From contig DATGIL010000080.1 of NCBI GenBank assembly GCA_035295745.1, positions 62,001 through 126,000 on the forward strand: DNA of 64,000 nucleotides. The letters run 5' to 3'. This DNA comes from JAIQFL01 sp035295745. Lineage in GTDB: Bacteria; Acidobacteriota; Terriglobia; Bryobacterales; Bryobacteraceae. The notes beneath the pieces were generated by a model. It searched no databases and had not been told where the DNA came from. It was given only the letters and a program-made list of their open reading frames with translations. The position numbers and the translations under genes are program-made. Positions within the stretch are counted from its first letter, which is position 1. Each line of letters starts with the position of its first letter. Shown piece after piece: positions 44,653-53,266 of this stretch.

Positions 44653-44883
44653 TCAAAGACGCGTGGGCCGGCCGCTCGGGAGGACTGGCGGCGCACATGA
44701 GTGAGCGGCCATCCAGCCAAGGATGGCGGTCTTCTGGGCCAACGCGGAACGTAGCGATTCCTGGGCTCTGCGACTTTCCGCGCCAGTCTTGGACAGTCGC
44801 TTGATGGTCGCGTCGAGCTCTTCGATTCTCCGCTGCTTTTGCGCAAATGGGCCGCAGCACGGCGGTGTGCTTTTGCGAGGCAT
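44653..44883 (-). CDS. Small coiled-coil hypothetical protein (uncertain)
   Basis: A 76-residue reading frame starting at an ATG at 44883. The middle (KQRRIEELDATIKRLSKTG followed by SRRAQESLRSALAQKTAILG) would form a helical coiled coil; two cysteines lie near the N-terminus (PPCCGPF). A TATAAA-like -10 is only about 10 bases upstream of the ATG, which would make the transcript nearly leaderless. There is no ribosome-binding site. It may be real or chance; conservation would decide. Confidence 0.35.
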   Translation of the reverse strand: MPRKSTPPCCGPFAQKQRRIEELDATIKRLSKTGAESRRAQESLRSALAQKTAILGWMAAHSCAPPVLPSGRPTRL

Positions 44884-45046
44884 CGCTGTACGTTTTATAA
44901 CAGAAAAGATACGAAATCTGCTAGGGCTTCGACAAAAGAACAGGCCAGCGCGGTTTTGAACTGCGACTCTAAGGGCATTTCAAAGGATCGCTCTTCCTGT
45001 CCGCGAAATCGTCCTGCAACCGACAGCATGCTACGCTCATGGGTCT
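44884..45046. other. Intergenic region before the nuclease gene
   Basis: Together with 44649-44883 this makes a gap of about 400 bases between well-supported genes. Apart from the uncertain small frame and its TATAAA-like box near 44896-44901, I see no structure or repeat. Confidence 0.5.
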
Positions 45047-45829
45047 ATGCCTCGGTTCGACCTCGCCGTTCTTCTGATCGCCACAACCGCTGCCTCGGCG
45101 TGGGGACCGGAAGGACACAGCCTGGTGGCTCGCATTGCCGAGGCGCAGCTTACTCCCGCGGCGCGTACACGCGTGACTGCGATCCTGGCGCCCGGGCAAA
45201 CGCTGGCCTCGGTAGCGAGCTGGGCCGATGAAGTGCGCCGTTCGCGCCCCGAAACCGCCAACTGGCATTTTGTCGATATCCCCATCGATCAGTCGCACTA
45301 CGACAAGAAACGCGATTGCGCCAAAGACGATTGCGTTGTCGCGAAGATTGCCGATCTGCGAAAAACCTTGAAAAACAAGGCGACGCCGCTCGCCCAGCAA
45401 CGTGAGGCGTTGATGTTCCTGGTGCATTTTATCGGCGACATGCACCAGCCGCTGCACTGCTCCGACAACCAGGACCACGGTGGAAACAGTGTGCGGGTGG
45501 TGTTCAACGCGAGGCAGACCAATCTGCACAGCCTCTGGGACAGCTACCTTCTGGGCCGTCTGGCTCCTGCCGACCAACTCTTCCCTAAACTCTCCCAGGA
45601 GTCTCAATCGCAGCGCAAGAAGTTTGACCGGGGAAGCGTGAAGGATTGGGCCAACGAGTCGCATCATGAAGCGCAGAAGTTGATCTATGGCAATCTACCT
45701 AAAGTCGAAGCGGGGACTCCGGTCCCGCTGGACGCGGCGTATGAGAAGTTGGCCGATCCGGTAATTCAGTTGCAGATTGAAAAGGCAGGAGCGCGGCTGG
45801 CGAAGGAATTGAACGATATTTTTCGGTAG
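45047..45829 (+). CDS. S1/P1-type secreted zinc nuclease
   Basis: A 260-residue exported phosphodiesterase. Signal peptide MPRFDLAVLLIATTAASA leaves tryptophan 19 as the mature N-terminus, which is required because the N-terminal Trp binds zinc in this family. All nine zinc ligands can be placed: W19, H24, D61, H74, H127, D131, H137, H161 and D165 (GHSLVA, SWADE, NWHFV, HFIGDMHQPLH, NLHSLWDS), with spacing close to nuclease P1. It should degrade single-stranded DNA/RNA and 3'-nucleotides in the periplasm or medium, giving phosphate and nucleosides. Length is normal. Confidence 0.96.
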   Translation: MPRFDLAVLLIATTAASAWGPEGHSLVARIAEAQLTPAARTRVTAILAPGQTLASVASWADEVRRSRPETANWHFVDIPIDQSHYDKKRDCAKDDCVVAKIADLRKTLKNKATPLAQQREALMFLVHFIGDMHQPLHCSDNQDHGGNSVRVVFNARQTNLHSLWDSYLLGRLAPADQLFPKLSQESQSQRKKFDRGSVKDWANESHHEAQKLIYGNLPKVEAGTPVPLDAAYEKLADPVIQLQIEKAGARLAKELNDIFR

Positions 45830-45835
45830 GCCTGG

Positions 45836-48232
45836 CTATTCAATCTTGAGTTTGGCAAGGCTTCCGGTGATCCGCAGATCCCTGGACCCGTTGTTCAGCA
45901 GGATGACCAGGCGGCCATCGTCCCTGGTGTCGCCGCTTCCGGTGTAGATTTCATCTTCGGTTTTGAGGTTCAGACCGGTGACTTTCAGGCGGGGCGACCA
46001 CGCCAAAATGGCGCTTCCGGAAACGCTGCGCCAGGGGGAGAGCGATCCGAAATCCAGGGTGTTGGCAGTGAAAGTTCCTTCGGACGTCAGATTGGCCAGG
46101 ATCTGGCGGCCGGTTCCGAAGGTCTCCACGGTGCCTTCCGCATCCAGTTTGCCCGATTGCCAACTCAGGCCTTTGACGCTGCCGGTGAGCTTGTAGGCGG
46201 GGCGCTCATTGTGCAGGTTGACGATCAGCCGGCCGGCGATCTCGGCGCGGTCGAGCTTGGCCTGAAGCCCATCGAGCTCCACGTGGGCAGCGTCCCAGAC
46301 GATGCGCGCCCGCACATTCTGAACGTGCGAATCGTCCATGCGCAGATCGGCGATTTGCAGGTTGCCATCGAGTTGGCGCTCGGCCAGCCACTCCGGCAGG
46401 CTGGCGCGACCCAACGCACGTGCCAGCAAGCCGGGACTGCGGCGCAGGGTGGGCATCAGCTCGGCTTCCAAGGCCGAGGCCTCCACCTCTTCAATACGCA
46501 GCCGGAGCCGATGCGGCCGCACCGCCAAAGGCTCGAAACGGTACTCCGCGCTGAACGCCACCTTGCCGGCCGAACCATCGATCTGATCGAGCACCACACG
46601 TGCGCCCTCGATCTGGGCGTGCGCCGATGAGAGGAGCACCGGGTCCGCCAATCCCGGCAGGGGAATTTCGGCGTCGCTGATTTCGAGACGGCCGGACCAT
46701 CCCGAGCCGATGGGCAACGGGTTCGGAGCCGAACGCGGGTTGGCGACGCTGGAGACGGGCGGAGGGGGAGCATTGAGCACGCGATGGTAGTGCAGTTGGC
46801 CGCTGAACTGGCCCGATTTGACTTGCTCCAGCCAGGGGACGGCGGCCAGTGAAACTTGCGAGCGCAAAGATCCGACCTTCATGGATTCAGTGGTGATGGA
46901 GAGGTCAAAGGTCTGTTCACCCATCGCATAATCGGCTTCGATTTCAGCTTGATCCTGGTCGGAGGTGCGCACGATTGCCGGCGAAAGGCGCACGTGCCCC
47001 CGATCAAAAATAACGTTGGCATTTTCGAACTGTACCGGTGGGGATTCGGGAATGGTAAGCGCCGCACGATGCAGCGCTAACTGGCCCTGGAAACTGCCAT
47101 CGCTCGAATAGACGATGGCGCCATCCATGCTGCCGCTCAGACTCAGATTGGGAGGGAATTGAGCACCCATGTGAGTGGCCAGTTCCATGAGCGGTTCGAC
47201 GGGAAAGCGATTCCAGTTGACGTCCATCGCCCAGCGGGGTTGGGATAGGTAATCGTGCGCGCGAAAACGCACCCAGAGCGGAGGCGCGGCATTGGGCGCA
47301 GAGGAGGATTGCAGATCGAGCACCTGGTTCAACAGGTCGAGGCGGCCGCTGATGTCGATCGGCCAGCCCTGCCCTTGGGGCGGCAAAAGGTCCCAGCGGT
47401 GTACGTCTTGAATCTCGAGCCGGCCTTGGATGCCGATGGCATTGATCGGTCCCGCAAAGTGCAGGCGTGAGGATACGGTTCCGTGGATGGCACCGGCCTG
47501 CCCGCGCACCAGGGCGCTCAAATCGCCGAGTCCGGTGTGGTCGAGTTGCAGGTCCATGTCGACGCGTTCGGGAGCGATGTACCATCGGCCGCTCAGGGTG
47601 AAGGAGCCGAGTCCTTGGCTGGACCGGTCGGTGCGTGCGGGCTTTCCGGAGCAGTAGACGCGCCATCCGCCGCCGCGGGCCTTGGGAGGCGAAATGTCGA
47701 GGTCGGTCTCGGTGAGGTAGAAGACCGACTTGTTATCCCCGAATTTGAAGTGAATGCGGCCGTTGCGGACATGGATGGCGGGCGCGGTGCTCATCACCGA
47801 AGGATTGACGAAGGACACGAAGTTCCAGCGGCCGAACTCGCTGCCTTGGCCAGTTTTGGTGAGATTGATGCTGACGTCGTCTTCGAGGCTGATCGATGCA
47901 ATGACGAATCGCCCGCTCAGGAGCGACCAGAAGCTGGGACGAACGCGGAGGCTGTCCACGTAGGCCATCGGCTCGATTCCGATAGACGGGTCTTCATGAA
48001 TCACGATGCCGGGGCCATTGTCGGTACGCTCCACCGAGAAGGCAGGCGTGGGGAAGAGGCTGAAGCGCACTTTGCCGATTTCGACTTCGCGGCCGAGGGA
48101 GCGCTCCAGAGATGCCTTGAGACGCTGGCCGTAGCGGTCGGCATTGAGGCGGGGTGCGATGATTCCGGCGGCGAGGACCAATAGCAGAAGGGCGCCGATC
48201 GCGCGGACGACGATGCGCAGGCGGATCCTCAT
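45836..48232 (-). CDS. AsmA-like envelope protein
   Basis: A 798-residue protein with an N-terminal membrane anchor (RIRLRIVVRAIGALLLLVLAAGIIAP) and the AsmA-type start LNADRYGQRLKASLERSLGREVEIGKVRFSLFPTPAFSVE. The rest is long beta-rich sequence, with a DGRLVILLNNGSRDLRITGSL C-terminus, consistent with the beta-groove architecture of AsmA/TamB-like proteins proposed to move lipids between membranes. It overlaps the MobA-like gene by ATGA, an unusual operon partner. Confidence 0.86.
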   Translation of the reverse strand: MRIRLRIVVRAIGALLLLVLAAGIIAPRLNADRYGQRLKASLERSLGREVEIGKVRFSLFPTPAFSVERTDNGPGIVIHEDPSIGIEPMAYVDSLRVRPSFWSLLSGRFVIASISLEDDVSINLTKTGQGSEFGRWNFVSFVNPSVMSTAPAIHVRNGRIHFKFGDNKSVFYLTETDLDISPPKARGGGWRVYCSGKPARTDRSSQGLGSFTLSGRWYIAPERVDMDLQLDHTGLGDLSALVRGQAGAIHGTVSSRLHFAGPINAIGIQGRLEIQDVHRWDLLPPQGQGWPIDISGRLDLLNQVLDLQSSSAPNAAPPLWVRFRAHDYLSQPRWAMDVNWNRFPVEPLMELATHMGAQFPPNLSLSGSMDGAIVYSSDGSFQGQLALHRAALTIPESPPVQFENANVIFDRGHVRLSPAIVRTSDQDQAEIEADYAMGEQTFDLSITTESMKVGSLRSQVSLAAVPWLEQVKSGQFSGQLHYHRVLNAPPPPVSSVANPRSAPNPLPIGSGWSGRLEISDAEIPLPGLADPVLLSSAHAQIEGARVVLDQIDGSAGKVAFSAEYRFEPLAVRPHRLRLRIEEVEASALEAELMPTLRRSPGLLARALGRASLPEWLAERQLDGNLQIADLRMDDSHVQNVRARIVWDAAHVELDGLQAKLDRAEIAGRLIVNLHNERPAYKLTGSVKGLSWQSGKLDAEGTVETFGTGRQILANLTSEGTFTANTLDFGSLSPWRSVSGSAILAWSPRLKVTGLNLKTEDEIYTGSGDTRDDGRLVILLNNGSRDLRITGSLAKLKIE

Positions 48233-48828
48233 AGGGAGGCTCCGGTCAATTTGCGGTAGGACTCGGGATCGTCGATATCGGCGAGGATGCCGGGGTCGTC
48301 CACGTCCACGAAATCAGTCTCGGTGACGTGGCGGCGTACGACGTCGCGGGCCGCGCCATCGTGGGGCAGCGAGAGAAACTCGGGTATCAGCTCGCGGGAA
48401 AGCCAGATAGGATGGCCGCGGCGCTCCTGATAGCGCGGGACGCGGAGCAGCGTCTGGGGCGATGAGGGCCGATCGATCAGGCTGGCGATGGTCTCGCGTC
48501 GAACGGCGGGATGGTCTACCAGCGTGAACAGGACCCCCTGGGCATCGGGCGGCACCGCACGCAGTCCGCACTGCAGGGAACTGGTCTGGCCGGTGAGGTA
48601 GTTTTCGTTCCAGACAAAAGTGGCGGGGTGAGAGGCGCGTGCGCGAATCTGCTCGGCATTTGCGCCCAACACGACGATGACCGGGGTGCAGCGCGCGGCA
48701 AACAAACCGCACAGAGTATCGAGAAACGTCTCCGAACGATACATGAGCAGCGCCTTCGGAAAGCCCATACGCCGCGACTCGCCGGCAGCGAGGATCAAAC
48801 CCGCGACCGTGGAACTGCCGGCACTCAC
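48229..48828 (-). CDS. MobA/MocA-like nucleotidyltransferase
   Basis: A 199-residue protein. I choose the GTG at 48828, which overlaps the stop of xdhC (GTGA) and puts the nucleotide motif at the N-terminus; the frame to 48888 only adds xdhC shadow sequence. Motif LILAAGESRRMGFPKALLMY is the signature of molybdopterin nucleotidyltransferases, with LVDHPAVRRETI and a NENYLTGQTSSLQCGL substrate segment. It probably makes molybdopterin cytosine dinucleotide (MocA-like) for a xanthine dehydrogenase-family enzyme, in agreement with the neighbouring xdhC. Confidence 0.88.
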   Translation of the reverse strand: MSAGSSTVAGLILAAGESRRMGFPKALLMYRSETFLDTLCGLFAARCTPVIVVLGANAEQIRARASHPATFVWNENYLTGQTSSLQCGLRAVPPDAQGVLFTLVDHPAVRRETIASLIDRPSSPQTLLRVPRYQERRGHPIWLSRELIPEFLSLPHDGAARDVVRRHVTETDFVDVDDPGILADIDDPESYRKLTGASL

Positions 48829-49664
48829 TGGGTCAGCATCGTCCGCAGCGATTCGTCTTCGAAGACCGACAACGAAAGCGCGCGCCAATTCGAAGCGGCG
48901 CTGCGGCGCACCGCGATCATCTGAGCAACCACGGAGATCGCGATCTCTTCCGGGGAAATCGCGCCGATATCCAGGCCCATGGGCGCGTAGAGCCGCTCGA
49001 ACGAGGCGGGCGGGATGCCTTCCTTTTCCAACTCGCGGATCACGTTAATTACCTTCCGCTTGCTACCAATCATGGCGATATAGCGCGCGGAAGTGGCCAC
49101 CGCCTGCTTAAGCACCCGCATATCGTCACGATGGCCGCGCGTGACGATGATAATGTAGCTGGTCTCGTTGATGTTGAGTTGCGGAAATACCTCTTCGTAT
49201 TCGGCGGCGTGAATGGCGGCGGCTTCGGGGAAGCGCTCGCGATTGGCGAAGGAATCGCGATTGTCGACCACGACGGTGGAGAAACCGGCAAGCGTCGCGA
49301 CTTTCGACAGGCTCTTGGAAATGTGCCCGGCGCCGAAGATGAAGGCGTGTGGGATGGGGAGTACCGGTTCTACAAACACGTCCAGTTGGCCTCCGCAGAT
49401 CAAGCCGTTGTCATAGGCAGCGTCCTGGCCCAGGTTGAAGGTGAGATGTTTGGGCTTTTCCGTGTCAATAACTTCTCTCGCCGCATTCCAGACTTCGGCT
49501 TCGACGCAGCCGCCACCGATAGTGCCCGTCATGGAGCCGTCCTCGCGCACCAGCAGTTTGGCGCTCTCGTAACTGGGAATCGAGCCCCGCACCTCGACGA
49601 TAGTGGCCAGGGCGCACTTTTGTCCCAGGGAGCGAAGGCGCACCAGTTCCTCGTAAACGTCCAT
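48825..49664 (-). CDS. xdhC: XdhC/CoxF-family molybdoenzyme maturation protein
   Basis: A 279-residue protein. The ATG at 49664 (MDVYEELVRLRSLGQKCALA) is the usual XdhC N-terminus; the frame to 49721 adds promoter sequence. N-terminal XdhC domain: VRGSIPSYESAKLLV, TGTIGGGCVEAEVW. C-terminal Rossmann domain: FIFGAGHISKSLSKVATLAGF, VVVDNRDSFANRERFP, AMIGSKRKV, ISPEEIAISVVAQMI. It binds and protects the sulfurated cofactor before insertion into xanthine dehydrogenase-type enzymes. The enzyme subunits are not in the window. Confidence 0.94.
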   Translation of the reverse strand: MDVYEELVRLRSLGQKCALATIVEVRGSIPSYESAKLLVREDGSMTGTIGGGCVEAEVWNAAREVIDTEKPKHLTFNLGQDAAYDNGLICGGQLDVFVEPVLPIPHAFIFGAGHISKSLSKVATLAGFSTVVVDNRDSFANRERFPEAAAIHAAEYEEVFPQLNINETSYIIIVTRGHRDDMRVLKQAVATSARYIAMIGSKRKVINVIRELEKEGIPPASFERLYAPMGLDIGAISPEEIAISVVAQMIAVRRSAASNWRALSLSVFEDESLRTMLTQ

Positions 49665-49674
49665 TACAGATGCG

Positions 49675-49680
49675 ATTATA
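49675..49680 (-). promoter_or_regulatory. Consensus -10 box close to the xdhC start
   Basis: A perfect TATAAT on the minus strand, with only ten bases between it and the ATG at 49664. The predicted transcript start would be about four bases before the ATG, so the mRNA may be leaderless or nearly so. No good -35 is visible. Confidence 0.5.
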
Positions 49681-49720
49681 ACGCCGCTGCGGGCCAGGAG
49701 GGTTCTTAGCGAGAATGTCA

Positions 49721-49768
49721 AAATATTTATGAGAATATTTAGATAATTGGATGTTAATATCTTATATG
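49721..49768. promoter_or_regulatory. AT-rich island with inverted repeat before the receiver gene
   Basis: About 50 bases of very low GC, including the dyad AAATATT-TATGAG-AATATTT (49721-49740) and a TTATAT at 49762-49767 that could be the -10 for the receiver-domain gene. The dyad may bind a regulator for either divergent gene. Confidence 0.45.
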
Positions 49769-49817
49769 GCGAAGAGCGTCGACTCCTCGGCGTGATTTTC
49801 AGGAGAAGGCGGTGTGC

Positions 49818-50192
49818 ATGGATGAAGTACGGGTCCTGCTTGTCGACGACGAGCCGCAGGTGCGATCGCTGATTCGCAAGATTTTGTCGAAACAGAACTT
49901 CCAGATATTCGAGGCGCGTGACGAGGAAATCGCTCTGCGGGTAATCGAGTCGCTCGGCGGAGCGGTCGATCTGGTATTGTGCGACGATCCCGAATCCCGG
50001 CCAGAGGACGAAAACCTGGTCTCGGCTTTGAAAAAGCGTTTTCCTTTGGTACCAATTCTGGTAGTTTCCACGGAATTTGTCCCGTGCGACCTGCCGCTGT
50101 ACGACGCATTTATAGCGAAGCCCTTCCGCCCGTCGGAACTGCTCGCGACGGTCGAGCGACTGGTGACCAAGTCACACTACCAACACGGCTAA
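49818..50192 (+). CDS. Single-domain response regulator (receiver only)
   Basis: A 124-residue CheY-like protein. ATG at 49818 follows AGGAGAAGG by eight bases; a GTG at 49812 is too close to that site. Acidic pocket D10-D11 (LLVDDE), phospho-acceptor D56 (LVLCDDP), S84 (VVSTEF) and K101 (AKPF) are all present, so it should be phosphorylated. It has no output domain and no kinase gene nearby; it probably works through protein contact or in a phosphorelay. The receiver loop after D56 (PESRPEDEN) is less conserved than in CheY. Confidence 0.92.
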   Translation: MDEVRVLLVDDEPQVRSLIRKILSKQNFQIFEARDEEIALRVIESLGGAVDLVLCDDPESRPEDENLVSALKKRFPLVPILVVSTEFVPCDLPLYDAFIAKPFRPSELLATVERLVTKSHYQHG

Positions 50193-50330
50193 CTACGGAA
50201 ATAATGGAGCTGCGATTTCAAACGGCGAGACTCGCGGCGCCGGATCAACAGCGACGTTCTATTGCCACACGCAAAGCATGAATAGACGATCATCGTAGAC
50301 TACACCGAAAAGGTGTCGGCCAAGAGCGAT

Positions 50331-50804
50331 TCATACGCTCCCGATCCGCTCGAAGTACACCTCGCGGTCTTCTTGGCGGACGCGCGCCATGTAAGACTCC
50401 ACCTTCGGATGCCCGCCAAACGTTTGCGCGATCTGGCGGATCATGCCGGCCGCGAATTCAAGGTCCTCGAGTTGCTTCTTCACGGCGTCCTTGCCCAGAA
50501 CATGCTGCAGTTTCGCGAGCATCGCGCCATACGACCGGCACCCTTCGTGATTGATCAAGATGACTCGCTCGACGGGATAGTGCTTCAGCAGCAGTTGAAT
50601 CTGCTCCCGCATGATTTTCAGATTCTTCGGCAGAAACGTCCCGGCACACAGCGACGCGACACTGCCCGGCACGATCAGTGGAATGTATTGTCCCTCCAAG
50701 ATCCCCAGTTCCCGGCTTTTGAACTCCCGGAACGCGCTTTGGAACCGCGGATCGCCGCAGTGGATCACCAGCGCCTCGGGCGGTTCCAAATTCAGTTGCG
50801 CCAT
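50331..50804 (-). CDS. Beta-carbonic anhydrase-like protein
   Basis: A 157-residue protein. Zinc and dyad residues of the beta class can be matched: C16-x-D18-x-R20 (HCGDPRF) and H86-x-x-C89 (INHEGC), the canonical Cys-His-Cys ligands and Asp-Arg dyad. Between them, PGSVASLCAG replaces the usual Ala/Gly-rich loop. It is shorter than typical enzymes (about 200 residues), so activity is not certain; it may bind another ligand. It lies 18 bases downstream of the flotillin gene and is probably in the same transcript. Confidence 0.75.
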   Translation of the reverse strand: MAQLNLEPPEALVIHCGDPRFQSAFREFKSRELGILEGQYIPLIVPGSVASLCAGTFLPKNLKIMREQIQLLLKHYPVERVILINHEGCRSYGAMLAKLQHVLGKDAVKKQLEDLEFAAGMIRQIAQTFGGHPKVESYMARVRQEDREVYFERIGSV

Positions 50805-50822
50805 ACGGCTCCGATGGCGCGC

Positions 50823-52553
50823 CTACGCGCCTACGCCGTTGTTCGGATGGGTCTCGGCGAGATCCAACTCCTTCAGCAGGCCCGGAGAGAGCCCCAGTTT
50901 CTCGAGCATCGGACCGAAACCCAGCGACTGCGCCTGCGCGACGAAATCGAAGACTACCTTTGGAGCGAGCCCCGTCAGCCGGGACAGCGGATTGGAGCCG
51001 TTGCCCCCGGCCCCCAGATCGAGAATCCGGATGCTATCCACATTTCCAAGCGGCGCGGCGATCTGGCCGAACACGTTGGCCAGGCCTTGTGGGCCGAGTG
51101 CCTTCGCCAGGGCGTCTCCAATGGATTCGGCCACCCGCGGCGCGGCATCGAGGATCTGCAGCAAGCGGCCGGTGGAATCCAGCTTCGCCAGCGCCTCCGC
51201 CAACTCGCGTTTGCCGCGAGCCTCGGCCAACAGTGTGGCCTCCTGACCCGCAGCTTCGGCCAACAGTCGCGCCTTTTCACCTTCGGCGGCCGCCAGCAGG
51301 CGGGCCTTCTGTCCATCCGCCTCAGCCACCAGTTTGGCCTTCGTGGCCTCGGCCTCGCCCTGGCCCTTTTTGGCGGTCGCCGATGCCTCGGCCTCCGCCT
51401 TGATGCGGACCGCATCCGCATTCTTCTCGGCGGCCGCAAACGCCGCTTCCGCTTGAATGATCGCGGTCTGCTTGCTCGCCTCGGCTTCGATGATGGCGGT
51501 TTGCTTGCTAGCCTGCGCGGCGATGATGGCGGCTTCGCGAGCCGCTTCGGCAGGCCGAATCTTCTCCGTCACCAGCTGCTTCTCGCGATACGCCGCTTCC
51601 TGCAAGGCGAGGGCGATGCGCGCTTCGGTCTCGGTGGTTTCCACGGCGACTCGCGCCAGCTTGACAGCCTTCAACGCTTCCGCCTCGGCCAGCGGACCGG
51701 CCTGCGCCGATTTCGCCTGCGCCGCGTGCACCTCGGCCTCGTATTGCGCCTTCTTGGTATTCAGATCGCGCTCCGCTTCGGCGACGCGCGCCAGGTTGGC
51801 CAACTCGGCTTCCTTACCGGCGCGGATCGCCTCGGAAGTCTTCTCCATCCGTTCCCGTTCCGCCTGCGCCTCGCCGACTGCCGCGTCGCGCTTCACTTCC
51901 GCCGTCCTCTTCTTCCCGAGGGCCTCGATGTAGCCTTGATTGTCGGTGATGCTCTGAATGGTCAGGATGTCGATCTTGACGCCCAGCTTGAGCAGTTCGG
52001 TCTCCGCCACTTCGAGCACGTTCTGATTCAACTTGTCGCGCTCGCCAATCAACGCTTCAATCGACATCTTGCCGAGGATCGCCCGCAGTTGGCCGGACAT
52101 GATCTTGGTGAGCAGCTCATCGATGTCGCTGTCTTTCTTGTCTTCGAAGTTTTGGGCAGCGGAGATGAGATGGAGTTGCTCGCGGCTGATATGCACGGTT
52201 GCGATACCAGCGGCATTGACGCGCACTCCATCCCTGGTCGGAATATTCTCCACCGTGAATTCGATGCCGCGTGCGCGCAGATCGAGCTCGGCACACGCCT
52301 CCAGCACCGGCACGATCAGCTTGCCGCCCCCGGTGACAACGTGAAATCCGAAAGTGGCATCCGACTCTGTGCCATCCGGCTGCAACATCTTCATCCTGTG
52401 CTTGCGGCCATAGACGACCAGCACCTTGCTGGGAGGCACCTTGCGATACCGGCCGGCGGCATATCGGACAGACCCCATGACCGCGAGCACGATCAGCAGG
52501 GTGCCGATCACGGCGCCGATGTGGGCCGTAATCGCCTGAGAAAGCGTATCCAT
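50823..52553 (-). CDS. Flotillin-family SPFH-domain protein
   Basis: A 576-residue protein. The ATG at 52553 follows AAAGGAGAA and starts MDTLSQAITAHIGAVIGTLL, a single N-terminal membrane span; the frame above has no ribosome-binding site. An SPFH/PHB domain follows (KVLVVYGRKHRMKML ... LIVPVLEACAELDL ... EFTVENIPTRDGVRVNAAG). Then comes a long Ala/Glu/Lys-rich coiled coil (about residues 225-475) with repeated KQTAIIEAEA and QKARLLAAAEGEKARLLAEA units, as in FloT/YqiK. It should form membrane microdomains or rings, with the NfeD protein encoded upstream as partner. Confidence 0.93.
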   Translation of the reverse strand: MDTLSQAITAHIGAVIGTLLIVLAVMGSVRYAAGRYRKVPPSKVLVVYGRKHRMKMLQPDGTESDATFGFHVVTGGGKLIVPVLEACAELDLRARGIEFTVENIPTRDGVRVNAAGIATVHISREQLHLISAAQNFEDKKDSDIDELLTKIMSGQLRAILGKMSIEALIGERDKLNQNVLEVAETELLKLGVKIDILTIQSITDNQGYIEALGKKRTAEVKRDAAVGEAQAERERMEKTSEAIRAGKEAELANLARVAEAERDLNTKKAQYEAEVHAAQAKSAQAGPLAEAEALKAVKLARVAVETTETEARIALALQEAAYREKQLVTEKIRPAEAAREAAIIAAQASKQTAIIEAEASKQTAIIQAEAAFAAAEKNADAVRIKAEAEASATAKKGQGEAEATKAKLVAEADGQKARLLAAAEGEKARLLAEAAGQEATLLAEARGKRELAEALAKLDSTGRLLQILDAAPRVAESIGDALAKALGPQGLANVFGQIAAPLGNVDSIRILDLGAGGNGSNPLSRLTGLAPKVVFDFVAQAQSLGFGPMLEKLGLSPGLLKELDLAETHPNNGVGA

Positions 52554-52594
52554 AGTTCTCCTTTCAAGGGACCCGCAAGGAATTTCGAAGGGTG

Positions 52595-53113
52595 TCAGCC
52601 GTCCCACTTGCGAACGAGGTAAATGCCGCCGGCCCGTTCCGTGATGACGACCCGGGAACCGGCGTCGATTTTGTCATCGCAGCGGACGATCAGCTCTTCC
52701 GGGCACGAGCCGCATTGGATTTTGCCAAGATGGGTCTCCGCGGAGATAGGGACGGTGACCACTCCCACAGCCCCGAGGAGCTGCGCGGAAATCAGCGTGG
52801 AATCGGCCTGCTGGCGATGCAGCATGCTCATAAAGGCGAAGGCGATGACCCACAGTCCCAGGCCGCCGAGAAGAGCCACGGTAGAAGCCGGCAGGAGTTG
52901 CCATCCGGATGCCATCGTCAAAGTGCCAGCGCCGCCGAACCCGGTGAGGAAGAAGGCCAGCGAGAAGGTACTGAAGAAACTGGGCCCACTATCGTGCCCG
53001 AGATCGTGCCCGCCGAAATCGTCCGCCACGTCGCCCTGGTCGTGGCCGCCGGCCATCGAGGCGAACAGGAACATCGCCAGGCCCGCAACTCCGAGGCAGA
53101 TAAAGACTATCAC
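52595..53113 (-). CDS. NfeD-like membrane protein, flotillin partner
   Basis: A 172-residue protein starting at a GTG with GAAGGAAG upstream. Two or three membrane spans lie in the first ~95 residues (IVFICLGVAGLAMFLFASM, FSLAFFLTGFGGAGTLTMA, LLGGLGLWVIAFAFMSML), with a His/Asp-rich loop (GGHDQGDVADDFGGHDLGHD) that could bind metal. The C-terminal OB-fold (LLGAVGVVTVPI ... SRVVITERAGGIYLVRKW) is typical of short NfeD/YuaF proteins. It is 41 bases upstream of the flotillin gene, the conserved YuaF-FloT pairing. Confidence 0.85.
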   Translation of the reverse strand: MIVFICLGVAGLAMFLFASMAGGHDQGDVADDFGGHDLGHDSGPSFFSTFSLAFFLTGFGGAGTLTMASGWQLLPASTVALLGGLGLWVIAFAFMSMLHRQQADSTLISAQLLGAVGVVTVPISAETHLGKIQCGSCPEELIVRCDDKIDAGSRVVITERAGGIYLVRKWDG

Positions 53114-53210
53114 TGGCTTCCTTCAGTTAAAAGATTAACATACCTTAAACTCTATTATTGGTTCATTGCGATCTTGCGCAAGCGTCCCTTTTGGTTAATG
53201 CGGTGGACTA

Positions 53211-53239
53211 TTGACAACGCCTTTCGACCGTCCTAATAT
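53211..53239 (+). promoter_or_regulatory. Strong sigma-70 promoter of the second PadR operon
   Basis: TTGACA (53211-53216), a 17-base spacer and TAATAT (53234-53239): a near-consensus promoter. The predicted start falls inside the palindrome at 53241-53266, fitting self-repression. Confidence 0.8.
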
Positions 53240-53240
53240 G

Positions 53241-53266
53241 ACGTACGACGACATGTCGTTGCACGT
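53241..53266 (+). promoter_or_regulatory. Palindromic operator of the second PadR gene
   Basis: A perfect 12-base core ACGACATGTCGT (53248-53259) inside a 26-base imperfect palindrome whose outer arms are ACGT and ACGT. It ends immediately before the start codon, so there is little room for a ribosome-binding site; repressor binding would block both transcription and any short leader. Confidence 0.75.

Noticed and set aside
50313..52622. A 769-residue plus-strand frame opposite flotillin
   Set aside because: The Arg/Leu/Gly-rich composition is that of the complement of an Ala/Glu/Lys coiled coil; flotillin has SPFH motifs and a ribosome-binding site.
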